This document shows, piece by piece, positions 7,017 through 12,040 of a DNA stretch of 12,040 nt. A program made the translations under genes and the position numbers. The notes beneath the pieces were generated by a model. It saw nothing but the letters and a program-made list of their open reading frames with translations, searched no databases and was not told where the DNA came from. The stretch is from positions 1 through 12,040 of the forward strand of contig CAYGRM010000200.1 in the NCBI GenBank assembly GCA_964352225.1. The letters are read 5' to 3'. Position 1 is the first letter of the stretch. Every line of letters starts with the position of its first letter. This stretch comes from CAJQQY01 sp964352225. GTDB taxonomy: Bacteria; Bacteroidota; Bacteroidia; Chitinophagales; Saprospiraceae.

Positions 7017-7751
7017 CTAGAACATCACGCCCATTCGGATTATAAATGCCCCAATCGTTGCTTTTGAATTTTCTTTTCTTACTTGTCCAGACTCTGTAAT
7101 TGTAAATCCACCATCTTTAGTAACATCAGTAAAACCTTGTTGATAATACAATCCACCCACCAAAGATGTTTTGGAACCTAACTCATATTCAAAACCTCCA
7201 CCAAGTCCCCAAGATAAGTTGAAAAAACTGACATCAGGACTAATATTTTCCTTCTCTGTATCAGGTCCAGGACTATTTCCTTCGATGCTACCTTTTGCTT
7301 GAGTTTTGAATCCAAGATAGATAATCGGTAATTCTGTGAAAACTCTAAACGTTCCAAAATATCCAGATCTTAATTTTAAGGCAAGTGGAATTTCCACGTA
7401 TTGCAAGTTATATTTCAAATTAACGCCTGCTGCCAAAGTATCCAACCCTGAAATGCTTAAGTCAGAATTAACCCAATAGGAGCCTCGATCTTGATACTTG
7501 AGACGACCGCTGTGATTAAAAGCAAAGCCAATTCCACTAGCAATAGAATAATTTTCTCGAAAATAATATTCCCCTACTGCACCTAATTTTGCGCCTAAAA
7601 TTAGGCCGCCATTATTACCTATTCTTTTAGCATCCGTTTTCATCCAACTTAAAGTTGGACTAAATTGGAAACCAAACCTAATCTCGTTTTGAGCTTCACT
7701 TTTTGGTAATAATAATCCTAAAAAGCAAAGTACAATTACAATTTTTTTCAT
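7017..7751 (-). CDS. Outer-membrane beta-barrel protein (OMP_b-brl_2/PorT-like fold)
   Basis: Predicted small outer-membrane barrel, 244 residues. Signal peptide 1-20 (KSEA/QN). The mature protein shows alternating amphipathic strands typical of the Bacteroidota 8-10-strand barrel families: IRFGFQFSPTLSW, LGAVGEYYFRENYSIASGIGF, LQYVEIPLALKLRS, WGLGGGFEYELG and SLVGGLYYQQGF. The VEIPL-K motif is common in this group. The chain ends in IIRMGVMF, a C-terminal aromatic residue as expected for BAM-dependent insertion. The length and fold recall the T9SS component PorT, but I do not see enough specific similarity to give that name, and many unrelated small barrels look the same. It is divergent from the gldB-like gene and has its own terminator. 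Substrate or role is unknown. Confidence 0.75.
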   Translation of the reverse strand: MKKIVIVLCFLGLLLPKSEAQNEIRFGFQFSPTLSWMKTDAKRIGNNGGLILGAKLGAVGEYYFRENYSIASGIGFAFNHSGRLKYQDRGSYWVNSDLSISGLDTLAAGVNLKYNLQYVEIPLALKLRSGYFGTFRVFTELPIIYLGFKTQAKGSIEGNSPGPDTEKENISPDVSFFNLSWGLGGGFEYELGSKTSLVGGLYYQQGFTDVTKDGGFTITESGQVRKENSKATIGAFIIRMGVMF

Positions 7752-7776
7752 TTTATAAATGTTTTGAAAATGATGT

Positions 7777-7805
7777 TATTTTTGCAAAAATTTTAATCAA
7801 AGATA
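7777..7805. promoter_or_regulatory. Overlapping divergent promoter region of barrel and gldB-like genes
   Basis: The 77-base spacer holds a -7-like TATTTTTG on the + strand (7777-7784) and a -7-like TATCTTTG on the - strand (7805-7798). Predicted start sites for both genes fall near 7790. A perfect 14-bp palindrome ATTTTTGCAAAAAT (7778-7791) overlaps the + box. No -33 element at correct spacing is clear for either, so this is tentative. Confidence 0.35.
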
Positions 7806-7828
7806 TTAATATAATAAGAATTTAAAAT

Positions 7829-8884
7829 ATGAACCAAAAAAATCTGTTTATCCTTAGCTTTTTTATTTTTTGCCTTTTAGTTCAATCTTGTTGGAATGAC
7901 AAAGGTAAAAATATTCCGGATGTTTCAAATATAGAAGTAGAAGTAGTAATCGAAGATTTTAACCAACGACTTTTTAATATAGACACTAACGATATTAGAG
8001 GGGGAATTGTGAAGTTGAGAGAAGATTTTCCCGTTTTTTTTAATTTATATTTTTCTCAAATCCAGCCTTTTTTAAAATCTCCAGAACTCGATAATTACTT
8101 TTTTCAAAATACTCAAGGATTTTTAAGTGATCCTAATGTTCGAAAACTAGCAGATACAACCAATATCGTTTTCCCAAATCTTGACAAATATAAAAAAGAC
8201 TACGAGCTAGGTTTTAAATTTTACAAACACTATTTTCCTAATAATTCTATTCCTAAAATCTACCCCTTAATTTCAGGATTTAATTATGCCTCATTCATTT
8301 TTCCACTTGATCATCAACAAGATGGTATTGGAATAGGTTTAGACATGTTGTTAGGAAAAGACTATCCATATTGGCAATTAGGTATTCAAAATCCAGCTTT
8401 TTCTAATTATATCACACGTTCATTCACACCAGAACATTTAGTCAAAAAGACTTTTGATCCCTTAATTGATGATTTAGTTGGTTTACCTCAGGGAGATCGA
8501 CTCTTGGATTTGATGATTTATAATGGGAAAAAATTATACTTGCTAGATTGCTTTTTGCCACACACTCCTGATAGCATCAAATGGGAATACACCACCCAAC
8601 AAGCGGAGTGGATTATCCAAAATGAACCACAAATCTGGTCACACCTTTTGGCAGAGGATTTAATCTATGAAACGAGCACCAATAAGATTAAAAAACTTGT
8701 CGATCAAAGTCCTAGTTCTCCAGGCATGCCAAAAGAAGCTCCAGGTAGAACTGCAAATTTTATGGGACTACGAATTATCGAAGCTTTTATGAACAAAAAT
8801 CCTGATATTACTGTCGAACAATTATTAACAATCGAAGCTCAAAAAATCATGGATAAATCAAAATATAAACCAAGAATAAAGTAA
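7829..8884 (+). CDS. gldB: Gliding motility lipoprotein GldB-like
   Basis: GldB is a cell-envelope lipoprotein needed for gliding in Flavobacterium johnsoniae, and its relatives occur across Bacteroidota. The product has 351 residues. Signal peptide with lipobox LVQSC (Cys21). The mature part starts with the family pattern (NIPDVSNIEVEVVIEDFNQRLF). The central segment IGIGLDMLLGKDYPYW (167-182), then DCFLPHTPDSIKWEYT and EWIIQNEPQIWSHLLAEDLIY, and the late APGRTANFMGLRIIEAFM (304-321) are GldB-like blocks. It has no HExxH motif, so I do not call it a protease. A gldC partner is not adjacent. The next gene is 109 bases away and unrelated. The presence of a T9SS cargo gene in the same window fits a T9SS/gliding organism. 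The exact function of GldB is not settled. Confidence 0.8.
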   Translation: MNQKNLFILSFFIFCLLVQSCWNDKGKNIPDVSNIEVEVVIEDFNQRLFNIDTNDIRGGIVKLREDFPVFFNLYFSQIQPFLKSPELDNYFFQNTQGFLSDPNVRKLADTTNIVFPNLDKYKKDYELGFKFYKHYFPNNSIPKIYPLISGFNYASFIFPLDHQQDGIGIGLDMLLGKDYPYWQLGIQNPAFSNYITRSFTPEHLVKKTFDPLIDDLVGLPQGDRLLDLMIYNGKKLYLLDCFLPHTPDSIKWEYTTQQAEWIIQNEPQIWSHLLAEDLIYETSTNKIKKLVDQSPSSPGMPKEAPGRTANFMGLRIIEAFMNKNPDITVEQLLTIEAQKIMDKSKYKPRIK

Positions 8885-8993
8885 CAACTGATCACAGCTT
8901 TGAAATAATGCTAAAAGGTTTTTCCAAAAAAAATCCTTACTTTGTTTTGCTATTATTAAATACAATTTTTGAGAAAATATAAATTATTGAATT

Positions 8994-9947
8994 ATGTCAA
9001 AAAGAAATATCCCCGTTGTTGATTTAGACCATTTCATTCATGGAGATTCTGCGGTGCGTGCAGATTTTGTTGCAGAATTAGGTCGAGCTTTTACAGAAGT
9101 TGGATTCGTTGGAGTAGATAATCATGGTGTGCCGGAACAATTGGTTGATGATTTTTATGCTGCGGCAAAACGATTTTTTGCGTTGCCTGTTGAAGTGAAA
9201 AAACGATACGAAGTGTCGGGGCTAGCGGGTCAAAGAGGTTATACTTCTTTTGGAAAAGAGCATGCGAAGCAATCGGAAGTAGCTGACTTAAAAGAGTTTT
9301 TCCAAATCGGACAAACAGTATCTGATGATCATCCTTTGAAAAATCAATATCCAGATAATGTCAAGGTAGCTGAAGAACCTGAGTTTTTCCGCTTAGGAAA
9401 TGAATTATATCAAGCTTTTGAAAAATCTGGTGGAGCACTTTTAGAGGCTATCGCGATATATTTAGATCTTGGTGAAGATTACTTCACTAAAAATATTGAA
9501 AAGGGAAATAGTATTCTACGAGCGATCCACTACCCTCCTATTACTAAAGAACCTGAATCGGCGATTCGGGCTGAACAGCATGAAGATATTAACTTGATTA
9601 CCTTGTTAGTGGGAGCCTCCGCAGGTGGTTTACAAGTCCTAGATATGGAAGGGGAATGGCTACCTGTTATGCCTAAGGAAGGAGAAATTGTTGTAAATGT
9701 TGGAGATATGTTACAACGCTTGACTAATAATCTTTTGAAATCTACCACTCATCGAGTAGTTAATCCTCCGAGAGAACAATGGCATATGCCTCGATTATCG
9801 ATTCCTTTCTTTTTACACCCAAAAAGTGATATGGATTTGACTTGTTTGGACAAATGCGTAACTGATGAGAATCCCTTGGCTTATGAACCAATTACGGCAG
9901 GAGAATATTTGGATGAGAGATTGAGACAAATTGGACTGAAGAAGTAA
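8994..9947 (+). CDS. Isopenicillin N synthase-family Fe(II)/2-oxoglutarate-type oxygenase
   Basis: Cytoplasmic non-haem iron oxygenase of 317 residues. The N-terminal DIOX_N-type domain (about 5-125) carries IPVVDL, AFTEVGFVGVDNHGV and RFFALP. The C-terminal double-stranded beta-helix core (about 170-280) carries the facial triad His196-x-Asp198 (EQHEDIN) and His253 (STTHRV). Arg267-x-Ser269 (RLSIPFF) is the motif that binds the carboxylate of 2-oxoglutarate in most of the family. There is no signal peptide. The family includes plant hormone oxygenases, ethylene-forming enzymes, gibberellin oxidases and antibiotic synthases. In bacteria the substrate is usually unknown and is not predictable here, because the neighbours are not a biosynthetic cluster. 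The gene converges on the 10134-11342 lipoprotein gene, and its stop codon lies at the edge of an inverted repeat. Confidence 0.9.
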   Translation: MSKRNIPVVDLDHFIHGDSAVRADFVAELGRAFTEVGFVGVDNHGVPEQLVDDFYAAAKRFFALPVEVKKRYEVSGLAGQRGYTSFGKEHAKQSEVADLKEFFQIGQTVSDDHPLKNQYPDNVKVAEEPEFFRLGNELYQAFEKSGGALLEAIAIYLDLGEDYFTKNIEKGNSILRAIHYPPITKEPESAIRAEQHEDINLITLLVGASAGGLQVLDMEGEWLPVMPKEGEIVVNVGDMLQRLTNNLLKSTTHRVVNPPREQWHMPRLSIPFFLHPKSDMDLTCLDKCVTDENPLAYEPITAGEYLDERLRQIGLKK

Positions 9948-9967
9948 TCCTCCAGCACTTAAATGGG

Positions 9968-10003
9968 AGCCTTTTTCCTTGGCCTTTCGGCAAGGAAAAA
10001 GCT
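9968..10003. other. Local hairpin sharing one arm with the long inverted repeat
   Basis: CTTTTTCCTTG (9971-9981) pairs with CAAGGAAAAAG (9991-10001), extended inward by CC/GG around a TTTC loop and outward by AGC/GCT with one bulge. The left strand is part of the left arm of the long repeat, so in RNA the local and long-range pairings exclude each other. There is no T-run after it on the + strand, so it is not a classic terminator. Confidence 0.55.
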
Positions 10004-10040
10004 AAACTTAACTTGTGAGACGGTTACAATTTAGAGGATA

Positions 10041-10081
10041 AAAAAATGGACTTTGAAATTAAATTTCAAAGTCCATTTTTT
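10041..10081. terminator. Bidirectional terminator between convergent oxygenase and lipoprotein genes
   Basis: Perfect inverted repeat of 20 bases per arm around base 10061 (core ATGGACTTTGAAATT), with six A on the left and six T on the right. The practical stem is about 18 bp with loop TTAAA. It can end transcription from both directions and sits inside the longer inverted repeat. Confidence 0.9.
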
Positions 10082-10133
10082 ATTAAACTAAAATCGGTAA
10101 GGAAAAAAGGCTCTCATTTAAGTGCTGGGGGGG

Positions 10134-11342
10134 TTACCTCAACACCGCAAGATTAGCTCCCGAATACAAAATCTCTTCTCTTACTATTGGTTTCAGTTCC
10201 TCCGCAGCTTGTAATAATAATTCTTCATCCAAAGGAAATGGTAACGGTCGCACATCACACCTACCTATTGAAAAAGCGGACAATGCTCTTCGGTCTCCAC
10301 TAAATCGAGAAGCATAATTCTCAAAAACAGATTCCACACTAATTGGAGTAGATCGAATCAAATCGTTATTCCTTGCATCAAAATATTCCAAATGACCTGA
10401 AACAATAGCCACTTTACTTTGGAACATTTCAAAAACTCTTGCTCGAATTAAAACCCTTCTTGGTACCTTAATATCATTGCCTAAGGTATCTTTCATCACA
10501 TTTCCATTCGCATCCAAAACATAGTCAAATCCGTCTTCGATTTCTTTAGAATCGACATATTCACGTTCTGTGATTCGTTCTGGACTAACATCAATTTGGG
10601 TAATGTTCATTCGTACTTTCAAATCAATATTTTCATTGATAGGTTCTGACAAATGAAATTGGTTCCACCCACTATTTAATTCATCCACACCCATTCGTAA
10701 AACTTCATTTTCAAATTCTCTAGGCAAAACAACTTGAGCGTTATTTTTCATTTCAAATAAAACATGAGTCGTTCCCAATTCTCTTGCTTTGTATTTCAGT
10801 TCATTCACATCCTGATAATTTTGGAAATAGTTTTCTATTTTATCCAAATTATGAAAAGCATCTCGTGCAGCTAATTTATCACCACGTTCAGCATCAACTA
10901 ATTGAAATTGGGCCGTTTTATATAAAGCACTTGCAGCTTTTTTCATAGCAGCCGTTTCTAACTCATCAACTTTTACAAATTTAAACTCTGCTTGATATCC
11001 TTTGATACTCAACAAAGGTAAAAGTGGAGAAACCATTTCTTGACGTTTTCTGATATGTCGATAAATATCAACAATTCTTTCTTCGCTACCAGGTCGATCT
11101 TCCAATCTTGCGATTCGTTGCATGTCTTGCTGCGTCGCTTTTTCGAAGGCTTTTTCTAACGCTTGAACGTGTTTAACTTTTTTTCTCTTTTTACCTGAAA
11201 GTTTTCGAGTTGCTAATTCGACGGCTTCATCGTATCGACCTTGTTCTACTAATTTTTGTGTTCTTGCACAGGAGCTTACCAAGATTGCAAAAGCCAAGAG
11301 TACGAGGAAAGTTAGGGTTGAAGATTTATGAAATACTAGCAT
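10134..11342 (-). CDS. Lipoprotein of unknown function with TPR-like start
   Basis: Predicted envelope lipoprotein of 402 residues, with a hydrophobic signal and lipobox LVSSC (Cys25). Residues 27-48 (RTQKLVEQGRYDEAVELATRKL) look like one TPR-type helix pair, followed by a strongly basic patch (GKKRKKVKH, 50-58) and charged helices to about 190. From about 190 the chain looks alpha/beta (TTHVLFEM, NIDLKVRMNITQIDVSP, VLIRARVFEMFQSKVAIVSGHLEYFDA). It ends with a conserved-looking block, SGDRRALSAF (348-357) and PLPFPLDEELLLQAAEELK (366-384). I do not recognise a named family. The overall type is a conserved Bacteroidota lipoprotein. ATG 11342 is the only start giving a proper signal peptide. 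Its stop codon lies at the right edge of the inverted repeat shared with the oxygenase gene, and the small isomerase-like gene diverges from it. Confidence 0.8.
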   Translation of the reverse strand: MLVFHKSSTLTFLVLLAFAILVSSCARTQKLVEQGRYDEAVELATRKLSGKKRKKVKHVQALEKAFEKATQQDMQRIARLEDRPGSEERIVDIYRHIRKRQEMVSPLLPLLSIKGYQAEFKFVKVDELETAAMKKAASALYKTAQFQLVDAERGDKLAARDAFHNLDKIENYFQNYQDVNELKYKARELGTTHVLFEMKNNAQVVLPREFENEVLRMGVDELNSGWNQFHLSEPINENIDLKVRMNITQIDVSPERITEREYVDSKEIEDGFDYVLDANGNVMKDTLGNDIKVPRRVLIRARVFEMFQSKVAIVSGHLEYFDARNNDLIRSTPISVESVFENYASRFSGDRRALSAFSIGRCDVRPLPFPLDEELLLQAAEELKPIVREEILYSGANLAVLR

Positions 11343-11642
11343 GGCTTAAAATTTTAATTATGATAAAATAGACTGTTAGGTTTTTACTATTTCATAAAAA
11401 TAAATTTTATCACCCTCGGATATCACTAATATTCAGTTAATTATAAAAGTCATTTGGTTAAAAAGTATTAATTATTTTTTCAGAACATTAAATAATGCTA
11501 AAATGAGCTTTCCTTTTTCAAATTTTGAATTGTTAAATTAATGACTTTTCACTCCTTTTCTTAAAATATCTAAACCAAATTAGGATAGAATAATGTTATA
11601 AATATGTAAATTTAGATGTAAATAATTAAACATCACGAGCTA
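11343..11642. other. Divergent intergenic region without a gene
   Basis: About 300 bases of AT-rich DNA between two divergent genes, so it must hold both promoters. I see no perfect TAnnTTTG box for either. Near the right gene, the octamer ATGTAAAT occurs twice (11604-11611 and 11616-11623), 12 bases apart, about one helical turn. That could be a regulator site or chance. No coding frame longer than a few codons is visible. Confidence 0.4.
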
Positions 11643-11945
11643 ATGGTTGAATATCACTACATGGTAGATTTTAAATTACCTAATGTATTATCAGAAGAAT
11701 TTATGGATCTAGTGCCTTTTCAAAGACTTGCCGTAAATAAACTTTTTGAAGAAGGAAAGGTTATTAATTATGCCTTATCGCTAGAAAGTTCTAGACTTTG
11801 GGGAATTTTTGTAGCTAACTCAGAATTGCAGGTGATGGATGTGCTTTCGGATTTACCTTTAACTCCATTTATGAAAGTAGAAATTAGTTTATTAACATTT
11901 TATAATGATGTAAAAACAAAAGTCCCCAAGTTTTCTTTAAATTAA
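11643..11945 (+). CDS. Muconolactone Delta-isomerase-like small protein (ferredoxin-like fold)
   Basis: Cytoplasmic protein of 100 residues resembling the muconolactone isomerase (MIase) family of about 95 residues. It has the family order: first strand YMVDFKLP, LVPFQRLAVNKLFEEGKVINYALS (23-46), then RLWGIFVANSELQVMDVLSDLPLTPFMKVEISLLTFY (51-87). In aromatic degradation MIase isomerises muconolactone and forms oligomers. Many Bacteroidota carry stand-alone relatives whose role is unknown, and no catechol-pathway gene lies nearby, so I would not assign that reaction. ATG 11643 and ATG 11661 (MVDFKLP) are both possible starts. I kept the first because the HYMVDF context fits the family's N-terminal strand. 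It is a single gene, divergent from the lipoprotein gene. Confidence 0.75.
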   Translation: MVEYHYMVDFKLPNVLSEEFMDLVPFQRLAVNKLFEEGKVINYALSLESSRLWGIFVANSELQVMDVLSDLPLTPFMKVEISLLTFYNDVKTKVPKFSLN

Positions 11946-11956
11946 ACCAAATTTCA

Positions 11957-11996
11957 TAAAAAAATAACCATATATTTTCAACTTTTTGGTTTTTTA
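11957..11996 (+). terminator. Weak terminator candidate after the isomerase-like gene
   Basis: A seven-A run followed by AACC (11966-11969) can pair with GGTT (11988-11991), leading into a T-run, with a loop of 18 bases and one mismatch outside the core. The stem is short. It is supported mainly by its position just after the stop codon and by the T-tract. Confidence 0.35.
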
Positions 11997-12040
11997 TATG
12001 TTTAATTCGTAACTTGGGACTTAATTAATGAGATAGACAT

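Larger units (their letters stand above)
9944..10137. repeat. Long inverted repeat linking the ends of two convergent genes
   Basis: Left arm 9952-9980 and right arm 10099-10128 are reverse complements over 29-30 bases, with one mismatch that can be a G-U pair (9966/10114) and a one-base difference in the T-run. The shared core starts CCAGCACTTAAATG and ends in GAGCC, a T-run and CCTT. Further out, GTAA at 9944-9947 matches TTAC at 10134-10137, and these hold the stop codons of both genes. The 118 bases between the arms carry a second hairpin stem and a terminator. No target duplication is obvious. Confidence 0.75.

Noticed and set aside
7829..8884. Zinc protease of the DUF2268 type
   Set aside because: GldB is distantly similar to that group, but there is no HExxH motif here.
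8885..8993. Promoter TTACTTTG (8937-8944) for the oxygenase gene
   Set aside because: One mismatch to the TAnnTTTG box and no -33 element at the right distance.
5488..10024. Nine-base match AACCGTCTC (5488-5496) with its complement at 10016-10024
   Set aside because: Nine-base matches are expected many times by chance in 12 kb.
9944..10137. Confirmed MITE or insertion sequence
   Set aside because: There is no transposase and no clear target-site duplication, and only one copy lies in the window. Kept as a repeat of unknown origin.
8904..11500. AAATAATGCTAAAA shared by the spacers near 8902 and near 11490
   Set aside because: AT-rich 14-mer with divergent flanks and no structural context. 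Likely chance.
1..12040. CRISPR array, toxin-antitoxin pair, phage or defence system
   Set aside because: No regularly spaced repeats and no nuclease, methylase, integrase or phage structural protein in any gene of the window.

Overview
The window looks like the chromosome of an AT-rich Bacteroidota bacterium, probably a gliding or surface-associated one (Saprospirales- or Cytophaga-like; rank uncertain). The support is a secreted protein ending in a type IX secretion (T9SS) type-A sorting domain, a GldB-type lipoprotein, a small outer-membrane beta-barrel, abundant lipoproteins, no obvious Shine-Dalgarno sites, and promoter candidates of the Bacteroidota TTTG / TAnnTTTG type. No insertion sequence, phage gene, CRISPR array or rRNA/tRNA gene is present.

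Layout. 117-1850 (+): gamma-glutamyltransferase made as a lipoprotein. 1944-1974: GC-rich hairpin whose loop resembles a tRNA T-arm. 2002-5409 (+): large T9SS cargo protein, a PNGase F (peptide-N-glycosidase) homologue whose first catalytic domain is interrupted by about 510 residues that include a LamG-like lectin fold. It is followed by a strong terminator. 5745-5906 (+): 53-residue, two-helix membrane protein. 5932-5974: long perfect hairpin between convergent genes. 6003-6875 (-): nadC. 7017-7751 (-): outer-membrane beta-barrel. 7829-8884 (+): gldB-like lipoprotein, divergent from the barrel gene. 8994-9947 (+): isopenicillin-N-synthase-family Fe(II) oxygenase. 9944-10137: nested inverted repeats starting at the stop codons of two convergent genes. 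10134-11342 (-): lipoprotein of unknown function. 11643-11945 (+): small muconolactone-isomerase-like protein.

The genes do not form one operon. Most are monocistronic, separated by hairpins or divergent promoters. Several products act in the cell envelope: the GGT lipoprotein, the secreted glycanase-like protein, the barrel, GldB and the second lipoprotein. GldB and the sorting-domain protein are linked because gliding and T9SS machinery exports such cargo. NadC (NAD synthesis), the oxygenase and the small isomerase-like protein are cytoplasmic.

The points most worth a second look are the split PNGase F architecture with its catalytic triad intact, the symmetric 30-bp repeat beginning at two opposed stop codons, the unannotated small membrane protein, and a His-to-Tyr change in a conserved NadC motif.
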